Part shown: in pieces, positions 19,301 to 27,088 of the stretch
Layout of the letters: every line of letters begins with the position of its first letter
How positions within the stretch are numbered: position 1 is the stretch's first letter
NCBI GenBank assembly: GCA_938082545.1
Contig: CALKCL010000017.1
Coordinates: forward strand, 62,001 to 126,000
Source of the DNA: an uncultured Gammaproteobacteria bacterium
GTDB taxonomy: Bacteria; Pseudomonadota; Gammaproteobacteria; Ga0077536
Length of the DNA: 64,000 bases
Direction of reading: 5' to 3'
Position numbers and translations under genes: made by a program
Notes under the pieces: generated by a model
Told to the model about the DNA's origin: nothing
The model's input: only the letters and a program-made list of their open reading frames with translations
The model's database searches: none

Positions 19301-21214
19301 ATAGTCAATCTGGCCGTAGATAGGAATAATTATGGTAACCAACGGGCTATCAGATGAGGGTATTACTAAATCAGCTGAAGCAATAGGTGTGGTACTTAAA
19401 AGGAAAGAAAGATCAGGGTTTTCACTAACACTCTCGTCGGAAAAACTTACAGGATGATTACTTAATTCTTGCAACAGCCGGGGAGATATTTTGGCAAGAG
19501 ACCGTCTATGCTTTGCTTTGGTCTGAAAATCTAATGGCAGTGATTGATACACTCGCTTTGCTATATGTAACACGCCTCTCGTATACCGTTTTACTTGCTG
19601 GGTGGGAGATGAGACCCAGCGCCGTGCTTCTCGCAAGGGCAGCGTTAGGCGCCAGGAGCTACTCAGCGTCAGGGATCGCAACATCGCGCGCTCTTCTTTG
19701 AGTTCTGCATTATGGCGTAGCACTAATTCACTAAGTCGCACCGTTTCGTCGCTGAGGCTGCTGATTTGGCCGTCGCGCTCGGTCACGGTCTGGTTGAGGC
19801 TGGCAATCTCGCCGTTGCGCTCAGTTTTGAGTTCTGCATTATGACGTAGCACCAATTCACTAAGTCGCACCGTTTCGTCGCTGAGGCTGCTGATTTGGCC
19901 GTCGCGCTCGATCACGGTCTGGTTGAGGCTGGCAATCTCGCCGTTGCGCTCAGTCACCGCTTGGTTGAGACTGGCAATCTCGCCGTTGCGCTCAGTCACC
20001 GCTTGGTTGAGACTGGCAATCTGGTCGTTGCCTTCAGCACGAAGGGCATCCATGTCTTCGGTGCGAATGCGGAGAAGCTCGGTTATATGCATTTTTTCAA
20101 TCTCCCCTTCACTAGGATTTGTTAAGCGAAAATTTATATATTCAAGACTAAATACAAGTTCAAACGGAACGAGATAGTTTCTTAAATAAAAACACAACGC
20201 CTTATTTCGCTTTTCCTCATCGCTCATTGTCGCAATATGCGCGTATGCCGCGCCGCCGAGAACGTAAGCTTGTTTTCCCCACAGCAGCGCCTCAAATCCC
20301 ATACTCGAATTGATAGTAAGAACTGCATCGCAGTCGAAGATGAAATCAGTTCCTGAGTTGTAACTAACCCCACCATTTTCCAGTTTTAGATCAAAAAATG
20401 AGCCCGGATGGACCTTGTAGGCGATACGCTTATCGGGAAAGTTCAGTTTCGAGTAGGCGATCAATCCCTGATTGCTGAAACCGTTGCTCGATGCAATCAG
20501 ATTCGTATCGTCCTCGATCTGCATGGACACCCCCACATCGTACTTGGTTGCCCTAGCAGATGTACTCACCCAGTAATCACCTCTCAGGTACTGCTTGCGC
20601 ACAGTTGCTAGGCCCATCGAATTCCACTCACCCACCTTTTGCTTACAACCTGCGTAGCGTTCTGCGAACTCAGCCTTCTCGTTCAACCCCTGAAAGTCAA
20701 AATAGGCAAGGTCGATGTAACCGGGGCCACGGAGGGGACCCAACTCGAAATATATGAGGGGAATCCCCTGCAAGCGGGCTACATCTTGAAGCGACGGACA
20801 GTTGATCGGAGAAAGAATCGCATCGACTCGCCCGTCTTCCAAAAGAGCTTCAAGCTCTGCACGATAATACGTCGACAAGTCGGGCACTGCCTCTGACAAC
20901 ACTTGCTCAAAGGCCTTGAGCGGGCTTCCATGGGCTCGCGCAAGTAGGTATTCAAAAAGCTCATCAGGCATCAGAGAGCATGAAGCATTTGCCAAAGATG
21001 CCGGGGCAGGTATCTGATAACCCAGATTACGTTGAGTCTCCTCACCAAGTTCCCAACGTTCCTGTTCAGCCCAGATCGAAGGATCGATCAAGTAGTCTTG
21101 GTGCACAAAGTAATGAGTATCGCCACGCAAAGACGATAGCATTTTGTAAAACACCCAAAGATATGGGGCTTCTACGCCCCGAAAAGGGAACTGCGGTAGG
21201 TTTACAACAATCAC
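16385..21214 (-). CDS. Multidomain polysaccharide assembly protein: KpsC/S-like domain, coiled coil, GT2, GT4, methyltransferase
   Basis: A 1609-residue fusion. Residues 1 to about 385 resemble capsule KpsC/KpsS-like transferases (CDAVLTINSSMGFEALLWGK near 300). Residues about 385-535 are a coiled coil built from 14- and 43-residue repeats. Residues about 625-880 are a GT2 (VTIIIPIYGQ, VDDCSLDDS, FLNNDTQVT). Residues about 890-1245 are a GT4-like domain (APLRFGAGIKGK, MAVGLPVVAT). Residues about 1300-1600 are a class I methyltransferase (VSVGAGNCDLEV, ADFNTW, NQSLHHV). It starts at GTG, overlapping the upstream stop as GTGA. Next to wzm/wzt it probably polymerises, measures and caps an O-antigen; that combined role is inference. 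Confidence 0.82.
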   Translation of the reverse strand: MIVVNLPQFPFRGVEAPYLWVFYKMLSSLRGDTHYFVHQDYLIDPSIWAEQERWELGEETQRNLGYQIPAPASLANASCSLMPDELFEYLLARAHGSPLKAFEQVLSEAVPDLSTYYRAELEALLEDGRVDAILSPINCPSLQDVARLQGIPLIYFELGPLRGPGYIDLAYFDFQGLNEKAEFAERYAGCKQKVGEWNSMGLATVRKQYLRGDYWVSTSARATKYDVGVSMQIEDDTNLIASSNGFSNQGLIAYSKLNFPDKRIAYKVHPGSFFDLKLENGGVSYNSGTDFIFDCDAVLTINSSMGFEALLWGKQAYVLGGAAYAHIATMSDEEKRNKALCFYLRNYLVPFELVFSLEYINFRLTNPSEGEIEKMHITELLRIRTEDMDALRAEGNDQIASLNQAVTERNGEIASLNQAVTERNGEIASLNQTVIERDGQISSLSDETVRLSELVLRHNAELKTERNGEIASLNQTVTERDGQISSLSDETVRLSELVLRHNAELKEERAMLRSLTLSSSWRLTLPLREARRWVSSPTQQVKRYTRGVLHIAKRVYQSLPLDFQTKAKHRRSLAKISPRLLQELSNHPVSFSDESVSENPDLSFLLSTTPIASADLVIPSSDSPLVTIIIPIYGQIDYTLRCLISIMNNLPQSEFELIVVDDCSLDDSFDVLSKVEGIRLLRNEKNQGFISSCNAGATEAKGDYLYFLNNDTQVTSEWLDELLRTFSEFPGTGLAGSKLVYPDGRLQEAGGIIWQDGSAWNFGRCQDPLLPVYNYAREVDYCSGASIMIPKVLFDELGGFDEHYLPAYCEDSDLALKIRDKGYRVIYQPLSTVIHYEGITSGTDTNQGTKAYQIENSKKLFTRWQERLQAHQAPGVDADNAKDRRSTRRVLVIDHCTPTPNQDAGSVTVFNLLLLLREMDFQVTFIPEDNFLQLPEYTSALQRAGIEVLYAPYVTTVEQHLKESENRYDLALLFRPVVVERHLKLIRKHCPKAKVLFHTVDLHFLRMSREAELQSDKTKQKTADEMKQRELAVIRATDACILHSAVELELLQPMLPDAKLHVFPLIMDIKGTSKTFVERRDIVFIGGYQHTPNVDAVLYFVAEVMPLLRKQLSGVHFYVVGSKPPAEIQELVSSDVTITGFVEDLTPLLDKMRVSVAPLRFGAGIKGKIGTAMAVGLPVVATSLAAEGMLLSDGKNICVADGAEDFANTIAKLYQDEITWNKISKNGLIFADNMWGAERSYSILNDILCELNFEITRGDKPLTLYISESTVPTDIEQLATTDVDSAYQKKIQQELAIYEKQVNVHDLPDIYHYWSNKYLVPIFQEAGFGAIAEFFSSNFLVAANRTESTTARFVSVGAGNCDLEVSIAKNLVDSGFSGFIFECLEINPVMLERGKENARENGVLSQMRFVEADFNTWVAGDKYDGVMANQSLHHVSNLEHLYDQVKLGLHAHGSFLISDMIGRNGHQRWPESLEIVNKFWKDLPESYRYNVLLDRLEKEYENWDCSKEGFEGIRAEEVLPLLLERFECEKFVGFGSAIDIFVDRCFGHNFNRESEWDRAFIDQVHAEDEAGLESGQLTSTHMIAVFVKNMNTAPYYSRGIDPVSSIRKL
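19697..20034 (-). repeat. 129-bp and 42-bp tandem repeats encoding the coiled coil
   Basis: Two near-identical 129-bp units lie head to tail (19697-19825 and 19826-19954), each coding 43 residues. They are followed by 42-bp units at 19951-19992 and 19993-20034 coding 14 residues each (unit TERNGEIASLNQAV). All periods are multiples of three and the 14-residue unit is two heptads, so copy-number change would keep both frame and coiled-coil register. Confidence 0.9.
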
Positions 21215-22632
21215 GACATAGCTCCCCTTACAAAGCCTTCCAACCAGAGTAGTTCGTCCCGCATGAACCTAGAGCGCTTATCGCCACAACGGTCGCGAAA
21301 GGCCTCTTTCATCAAACTCTGATCTAAAACATCCTTTTCGATGCCGCGGAACTTCTTCCGCAAAAACACGTAGACCGGGTCTGCAAACTTCAACCCAGAA
21401 ATAAAGAAATGGTATCTGGACGAATTGATCACCTCATCTGTGGTCACATTCCCCGTTCTCGTTTTCAATGAGTAGCCATCTGAATGAAGATCATACTCAC
21501 CGTAAGTTATCAGAGCTTCTTTGTAAGAGGCACTATCGAGGTCTGAAGTAACCACAAAATCGATATCAGCCGGTTGGCGCACACCACAAACCCCAAGGAC
21601 TGCGCTCCCGACGACACAAACTTTATGTTTTGGCAGACCTGTTTGCTCAAGAGCAGTCTTGAAACCTTCGATAGCCTGCCACAAGGTAGGGTCTGTAGAA
21701 ACGTCGTTAAATCGAAACCATCGATAAAAACGCAAACTGCTCGGGGAATATAGCAGGCTCAACATACGTTGCTTCTCAACCGCACTATCCGGCGCGTGCA
21801 AGGTCAGGAATAGATCCTTGTTGATTCTATCGTTAAACATATCCCTGATTTTATATTTGATTTCGCCTAGGGACGTGTAGAAATCTTGTTCGAATCCAGC
21901 ACTGGGAGCCGGCTCGACATGCAGTACAGCTAACTTTGTCGAGTAGCTTCCGTGAATGATCGCCTTGCGACGGATGTTGTCATTGCTTTGTGGTTCTACC
22001 CCGTATAGCTCGTGGATAAGTCGGTAGAAGCCATCAAAATTGTCATGCACATCCAAAACCTGAACAATTGCAACCTTCATACCCCGCTGTCGCAACCCGA
22101 CAATCAACTCCCCCCAAAACTCCTCGGTAATACCCCACAACAACACAGGCGCCGAGTCCAAACGAAATGATGCATACTCCTCAAGAAGAAAGAAATATTC
22201 AGTGTTCGAGAAATACCGCCGAAACCAGTCCGCCCCCCATATTCCTCCGTCGGCACTGCGCGCTACCGGGATGCTTCGCAAACCCAGCGAGAGCGCAACG
22301 GCGAGGCGATGTGCCCCATTCACCAGCAGCAACTCATCTGAAAGCGCTATCGTTTTGTCCGTGCAAAATCCGTTCTCCGACACCGAGTGATACAAGGCCA
22401 ACGCTTCCCGCTCATAGTCTTCAATACAAGACTTCCGGACATGGTGCCCTGCTCTGTTGAGATCCGGAGGCTCCACGCCCCCAGTTCTGTGCAGGATGTG
22501 CTTGCGATAAAGTGAAACGATGAACCCTGCATCTCGTGTGCGGCCACCGCCTACCACATCGAAGTAGAGTTTCTTCAAAAATACGTCGAGACGATCGATG
22601 CTTAACAAGGATTGGGGATCTCTGTATTCCAT
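21211..22632 (-). CDS. Protein with ParB-like and nucleotidyltransferase-like regions, in O-antigen locus
   Basis: A 473-residue protein with no family I can name. Near residue 110 it has LLVNGAHRLAVALSLG, like the GxHR box of ParB/sulfiredoxin-type folds. Near residue 335 it has VVGSAVLGVCG followed by ADIDFVV, matching the G-S-x(n)-D-x-D signature of nucleotidyltransferase-fold enzymes. It lies between wzt and the giant transferase, one base after the former and overlapping the latter by 4 bases, so a role in polymer assembly or priming is plausible but unproved. The DNA here is visibly G+C-richer than the heptose genes. Confidence 0.6.
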   Translation of the reverse strand: MEYRDPQSLLSIDRLDVFLKKLYFDVVGGGRTRDAGFIVSLYRKHILHRTGGVEPPDLNRAGHHVRKSCIEDYEREALALYHSVSENGFCTDKTIALSDELLLVNGAHRLAVALSLGLRSIPVARSADGGIWGADWFRRYFSNTEYFFLLEEYASFRLDSAPVLLWGITEEFWGELIVGLRQRGMKVAIVQVLDVHDNFDGFYRLIHELYGVEPQSNDNIRRKAIIHGSYSTKLAVLHVEPAPSAGFEQDFYTSLGEIKYKIRDMFNDRINKDLFLTLHAPDSAVEKQRMLSLLYSPSSLRFYRWFRFNDVSTDPTLWQAIEGFKTALEQTGLPKHKVCVVGSAVLGVCGVRQPADIDFVVTSDLDSASYKEALITYGEYDLHSDGYSLKTRTGNVTTDEVINSSRYHFFISGLKFADPVYVFLRKKFRGIEKDVLDQSLMKEAFRDRCGDKRSRFMRDELLWLEGFVRGAMS

Positions 22633-23919
22633 TTATCTAACCCGGAACTTGATCGGCGAATATGCCTGACCAACTTGGTAAAATGGCGCTGTGAGGGTCA
22701 GCTTCCTTACCCCCCAGCGCTGATCGAGATCGACCCGCTCATCGTCATCTTTAACCAAGCCAATATTCAGGAAGTACTCACCAGCTACGATATTGAGGGA
22801 AAAATCAACTTCAACCTCATTCACGCCTTGTCGTAAGCCGATCAGGACCTTTGAATATTGGCTATTCCCACCGATGACCCGCACTCCCTGTACATTACGC
22901 AGCCCGAACCCTAGGATCACATTTTCAACTTCGATCTCTGAAACGATACGTATCAAAAGCGAAACGCATTCTCCAGAAACAAAGCGACCTTCGGCCTTTC
23001 CCTCACTACCGGACATTTCGACTTCGCTAATAATTGCCTCTTGAGTTCCAAGGGAATCTGGCAGGTACTCCGATTCTTCATAAAAACGTTTCAGCGGATG
23101 GCGCGCCCCTTTCCCTTTTCCTTTTTCGTACAGCAATTCCTTTTGCTCACTGAGTTTCAAAAGTCGCTCGTAGGTTCGGATCGAATCAAACACCGATTCC
23201 TCAGGCAACTTGACTCCGCGGTCCAGAATATGCGCGCTACTACAAAGACGCCCCACCGAAGTGAGGTCATGGCTTACGAAAAGAACCGTAACACCTATTT
23301 CCTGGAGAGCTTTCAACCGGGTCATACATTTCAATTGAAATGCACCATCACCGACAGCAAGCGCTTCATCAACCACCAAGATATCAGGCCGAACATTGAC
23401 TGAAACAGAAAAGGCAAGACGCACCATCATGCCGCTCGAATAGGTCTTGGCCGGCTGTTCGATGAAGCCGCCTATATCCGCAAACGCAGCAATGTCATCA
23501 TAGCGCTGGTCAATTTCCTCCCGAGTTAGGCCAAGAATCGCGCCATTCATATAAACATTCTCACGCCCGGTGAATTCCGGATTAAAGCCGGAACCCAGCT
23601 CCAGCAGGGCGGCGATACGGCCATTGGTTTGCACGCTGCCCCCCGTGGGGGTAAGCGTGCCACAGATGATTTGCAATAGTGTTGATTTACCACTGCCATT
23701 GCGCCCGACTATGCCGACGGTTTCGCCTTTTTTGATTTCAAATGAAATATCTTTCAGCGCCCAAAATTCGCGAAAATATTGCTTAGACGCCCGCCCTACC
23801 ATGTGTTGCAGACGGGGGGCGATGAACTGCTTGAGCCGATCACGCGGGTTGTCATATACCTGGTAGCACTTGCTCAAACCTTGAACACGGATGGCTATAT
23901 CGTTAGAGGACATCAGCAA
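22633..23919 (-). CDS. wzt: O-antigen ABC exporter ATP-binding protein with C-terminal sugar-binding domain
   Basis: A 428-residue ABC ATPase. Walker A GRNGSGKST is near residue 72, the signature YSSGMMVRLAF near 163, Walker B ILVVDEALAVGD near 183 and FVSHD for the H-loop. After residue 250 comes a beta-rich extension ending in QAYSPIKFRV, the Wzt-type C-terminal domain that in Escherichia coli O9a and similar systems recognises the capped non-reducing end of the glycan. That suits the methyltransferase domain of the neighbouring giant protein. Pairs with the permease upstream, overlapping it by 17 bases. Confidence 0.92.
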   Translation of the reverse strand: MLMSSNDIAIRVQGLSKCYQVYDNPRDRLKQFIAPRLQHMVGRASKQYFREFWALKDISFEIKKGETVGIVGRNGSGKSTLLQIICGTLTPTGGSVQTNGRIAALLELGSGFNPEFTGRENVYMNGAILGLTREEIDQRYDDIAAFADIGGFIEQPAKTYSSGMMVRLAFSVSVNVRPDILVVDEALAVGDGAFQLKCMTRLKALQEIGVTVLFVSHDLTSVGRLCSSAHILDRGVKLPEESVFDSIRTYERLLKLSEQKELLYEKGKGKGARHPLKRFYEESEYLPDSLGTQEAIISEVEMSGSEGKAEGRFVSGECVSLLIRIVSEIEVENVILGFGLRNVQGVRVIGGNSQYSKVLIGLRQGVNEVEVDFSLNIVAGEYFLNIGLVKDDDERVDLDQRWGVRKLTLTAPFYQVGQAYSPIKFRVR

Positions 23920-24754
23920 ATCCCTTACGCGTCTTTTGGAACCAAGCGTAGCCAGCCAAGGCCACGGCCGTGGCCACCAGGGTGTAGATGCCCAGTCCCG
24001 TCAAGTTGGGCAGACGGCCCCAGATCAACACCTCTCGCGCCTGCTCGATGATGAAGGTGAGCGGGTTGGCCATGATCCAGGGGCGCAATTCTTCCGGCAG
24101 TGCTGTCAGTGGATAAAAGACCGGGGCAAGAAACAGCATGACGGTGGTGATGATGCTGATGGTCTGGCCCACGTCGCGTAGAAACACACCTAGGGATGCC
24201 AGCATCCACGCGAGACCCGTGGCGAGGATGACCAACGGCAGTAGTACAAGGGGGATAAAAACCACCGTCCAGTGAGGGTTACCGTTGAATACGACAAAAG
24301 CGGTCAGCCACACGCCCAGACTGATAAGACTGTAGAACAGGGCTGCGCCCATGCTGACAACAGGCAGGATTTCCAGCGGGAAAACAACCTTCTTGACGTA
24401 GTTAACATTGGAGAGGATTAGCTCCGGTGCGCGATTGAGCACTTCGGCAAACAGGCCATGCACGATCATGCCGACGAACAGCACCAAGGCAAACTGGGTT
24501 TTGCTTTCTTCGCCGCCCACCCCCCAGCGCGCCTTGAACACCACGGAGAAAACGAAGGTGTACACGGCCAGCATGAACACGGGGTTTAAGACCGACCAGA
24601 CCAGACCCAAGGCCGAGCCTTTGTAGCGGCCCACTACATCGCGCTTGGTCATTTGTACGATGAGCTGGCGGTTGCGCCAGAGGCTTCTGCCCAGTGCCAC
24701 GAGAGATGTGGGTTGTGCAGCGTGGGGGTTGATCGGTGTTAACGGGTGAGTCAT
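23903..24754 (-). CDS. wzm: O-antigen ABC exporter permease
   Basis: A 283-residue ABC-2 type permease with six hydrophobic segments. VQMTKRDVVGRYKGSALGLV before the first helix is the hallmark of polysaccharide exporters, and NYVKKVVFPLEILP follows in the cytoplasmic loop. The start ATG at 24754 overlaps the rfbC stop (ATGA); a longer frame to 24832 would overlap rfbC needlessly. With wzt it moves the undecaprenyl-linked polymer across the inner membrane. Confidence 0.92.
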   Translation of the reverse strand: MTHPLTPINPHAAQPTSLVALGRSLWRNRQLIVQMTKRDVVGRYKGSALGLVWSVLNPVFMLAVYTFVFSVVFKARWGVGGEESKTQFALVLFVGMIVHGLFAEVLNRAPELILSNVNYVKKVVFPLEILPVVSMGAALFYSLISLGVWLTAFVVFNGNPHWTVVFIPLVLLPLVILATGLAWMLASLGVFLRDVGQTISIITTVMLFLAPVFYPLTALPEELRPWIMANPLTFIIEQAREVLIWGRLPNLTGLGIYTLVATAVALAGYAWFQKTRKGFADVL

Positions 24755-25296
24755 GCGAAGTGCTCGGCTTCTGCCAATGCTTTGGCTTGTCGGTCTTTTG
24801 CAGACAAGGATGGTTCGCCTTGGATAGGCCATTGGATACCAATGGCGGAGTCGTTCCAGGCAATGCTGCGCTCGAATTCTGGCGCGTAGTAATCGGTGGT
24901 TTTATACAAAAAATCAGCAGTATCGCTTAAGACAACAAAGCCATGGGCAAAACCGGCGGGAACCCAGAGTTGACGATGATTTTCTGCGTTTAATTCCACT
25001 CCAGCCCACTGGCCAAACGTCGGTGATGATTTACGAATATCTACAGCAACATCGAATACAGCTCCGCTGGTTACACGGACTAATTTACCTTGGGGTTGTT
25101 GGATTTGATAATGCAGGCCGCGCAATACGCCTTTTGCTGAGCGACTGTGATTGTCTTGTACGAAATCAACCTTCCGACCAATAGCGGTTTCGAACTTCGT
25201 TTGATTGAAGCTTTCAAAAAAGAAGCCACGCTCGTCACCAAACACTTTGGGTTCTATAATAAGTGCATCAGGGATTACTGTTGGGATGATTTTTAT
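24751..25296 (-). CDS. rfbC: dTDP-4-dehydrorhamnose 3,5-epimerase, apparent ATA start
   Basis: RfbC/RmlC cupin enzyme of dTDP-L-rhamnose synthesis. Catalytic features seen are GVLRGLHYQ and FAHGFVVLSD, and the C-terminal TTDYYAPEFERSI is typical. Usual enzymes begin M-K-I-I-P-T-x-I-P-D; here that exact stretch is encoded but the first codon is ATA at 25296-25294, preceded by AGGGG. The first canonical start codon in frame is GTG 17 codons later (25245), which would remove the first beta strand. The ATA-initiated protein has 181 residues, the normal family length. It lies 2 nt after the rfbA stop. Confidence 0.88.
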   Translation of the reverse strand: MKIIPTVIPDALIIEPKVFGDERGFFFESFNQTKFETAIGRKVDFVQDNHSRSAKGVLRGLHYQIQQPQGKLVRVTSGAVFDVAVDIRKSSPTFGQWAGVELNAENHRQLWVPAGFAHGFVVLSDTADFLYKTTDYYAPEFERSIAWNDSAIGIQWPIQGEPSLSAKDRQAKALAEAEHFA

Positions 25297-25298
25297 GA

Positions 25299-26183
25299 CT
25301 AACGCCCCTCTTTCAATAAAGCTTGCAAGTATTGACCATAACCACTTTTAGCCAGTGGAAGTGCTAGCTTTTCTAGCTGTTCGGCATTGATAAAGCCTTT
25401 GCGATAGGCGATTTCTTCTGGGCACGCCACTTTTAATCCTTGCCTATGCTCAATGGTTTGAATGAAATTACTTGCTTCAATTAGACTGTCATGCGTGCCC
25501 GTATCTAACCAAGCATAACCACGCCCCATAATCTCTACCGTGAGTTGTTGGCGATCAAGGTAAATACGGTTTAAATCGGTAATTTCTAACTCGCCACGCA
25601 CAGATGGCTTAAGATTAGCAGCTATATCTACAACCTGATTATCGTAAAAATATAGGCCCGTAACCGCGTAATTACTTTTAGGGATGGCCGGTTTTTCTTC
25701 TAAACTGTTAGCACGACCTTGTTTATCAAAAGTCACCACACCATAGCGCTCCGGATCTTGCACATGATAAGCAAACACGGTTGCACCTTGACCTTGCACC
25801 ATGGCTTTTTGAAGCTGTGTATCAAGGTCATGGCCGTGAAAAATGTTATCACCTAATATTAAAGCACTGGGACCATTGCCGATAAAGTCTTTACCAATAG
25901 TAAAAGCTTGAGCAAGTCCATCAGGACTTGGCTGTAACGCATATTGCAGATTAAGGCCCCAGTCACTACCATCACCGAGCAGTTGAGCAAAACGCGGGGT
26001 GTCTTCCGGCGTAGAGATTATCAAAATGTCACGCATCCCCGCCAGCATGAGTGTGCTGAGCGGATAGTAGATCATCGGTTTATCATAAATAGGCAGTAAT
26101 TGTTTAGAAACCACCGTAGTCACAGGATAAAGCCGAGTGCCAGAACCGCCTGCAAGGATAATACCTTTACGTTCCATCATCAT
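25299..26183 (-). CDS. rfbA: Glucose-1-phosphate thymidylyltransferase
   Basis: A 294-residue nucleotidyltransferase. [16 protein letters not shown] is the nucleotide loop, [20 protein letters not shown] follows, LGDNIFHG near residue 110 holds the metal-binding Asp, and [10 protein letters not shown] near 224 is a sugar-contact motif. It makes dTDP-glucose from glucose 1-phosphate and dTTP, the first step of dTDP-rhamnose synthesis. Three consecutive ATG codons open the frame and overlap the rfbD stop. Confidence 0.95.
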   Translation of the reverse strand: MMMERKGIILAGGSGTRLYPVTTVVSKQLLPIYDKPMIYYPLSTLMLAGMRDILIISTPEDTPRFAQLLGDGSDWGLNLQYALQPSPDGLAQAFTIGKDFIGNGPSALILGDNIFHGHDLDTQLQKAMVQGQGATVFAYHVQDPERYGVVTFDKQGRANSLEEKPAIPKSNYAVTGLYFYDNQVVDIAANLKPSVRGELEITDLNRIYLDRQQLTVEIMGRGYAWLDTGTHDSLIEASNFIQTIEHRQGLKVACPEEIAYRKGFINAEQLEKLALPLAKSGYGQYLQALLKEGR

Positions 26184-27088
26184 TATCTCTCTAAAAATTC
26201 AGTCAACATACGAGTGACACCGCTTTCCCAGTGGGGCAATTTAAGGCCAAAGGTATCTTGCAACTTTGCAGTATCCAAGCGTGAATTCATTGGCCGTGTG
26301 GCTACCGTAGGAAAAGCACTCGTTGGTACTGGCTGAATATCCTTTGGTGAGGCTTTGATTTCAATGCCCGACTGACGTGCAAAATCAATAACACTATTCG
26401 CGTATTCATACCATGATGCTTGCCCGCTGGCTACAAGGTGATATAGGCCACTGACTTCAGGACGTTGCTGTGCTATGCGGATGGTATGTGCTGTTACATC
26501 CGCCAATAAGTCAGCACCAGTAGGCGCGCCAATCTGATCATCAATCACTTTTAGACTGTCACGCTCTTGAGCCAGTTTCAGAATAGTTTTAGCAAAATTA
26601 CTACCACGTGTGGCATACACCCAACTCGTACGGAAAATAAGATATTTGCAGCCAGAGGCGATAATCGCCTTTTCACCTTCTAACTTAGTTTTGCCATAAA
26701 TACTTAATGGGGCTGTCACGTCAGTTTCTTTCCATGGCATATCACCACTACCATCAAACACGTAATCGGTAGAATAATGAACGAGCCATGCATCACACCG
26801 CTTTGCTTCTTGTGCTAGAGTACCTGGTGTCAGAGCATTAATAGTTCGAGCCAATTCTTGTTCACTTTCTGCTTTATCAACTGCCGTATGAGCTGCCGCA
26901 TTCACGATAATATCCGGTGCAACATCTCGAATAGTTTCCGCCACCCCCTCCAGGTTGGTAAAGTCGCCACATAACTCTTGGCTACCCTCATCCAATGCAA
27001 TTAATTGACCTAGCGGTCCAAGGCTGCGTTGCAACTCCCAGCCAACTTGGCCATTTTTGCCTAACAGTAAGATCTGGAGTGGTTTCAA
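26183..27088 (-). CDS. rfbD: dTDP-4-dehydrorhamnose reductase
   Basis: A 301-residue [16 protein letters not shown] is the NAD(P)H loop, STDYVFDG and YGKTKLEGE give the active-site Tyr-x3-Lys, and FRTSWVYA follows. It performs the last step to dTDP-L-rhamnose. I start at TTG 27088, which overlaps the rfbB stop as TTGA and has GAGAGGAC upstream. The longer frame to 27178 would run deep into rfbB and add residues that the family lacks. Confidence 0.92.
   Translation of the reverse strand: MKPLQILLLGKNGQVGWELQRSLGPLGQLIALDEGSQELCGDFTNLEGVAETIRDVAPDIIVNAAAHTAVDKAESEQELARTINALTPGTLAQEAKRCDAWLVHYSTDYVFDGSGDMPWKETDVTAPLSIYGKTKLEGEKAIIASGCKYLIFRTSWVYATRGSNFAKTILKLAQERDSLKVIDDQIGAPTGADLLADVTAHTIRIAQQRPEVSGLYHLVASGQASWYEYANSVIDFARQSGIEIKASPKDIQPVPTSAFPTVATRPMNSRLDTAKLQDTFGLKLPHWESGVTRMLTEFLER

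Noticed and set aside
17570-20964. Several long plus-strand frames antisense to the giant transferase gene
   Set aside because: They are shadows of the repeat-rich, coding minus strand. Their repeats are mirror images of the coiled-coil codons.
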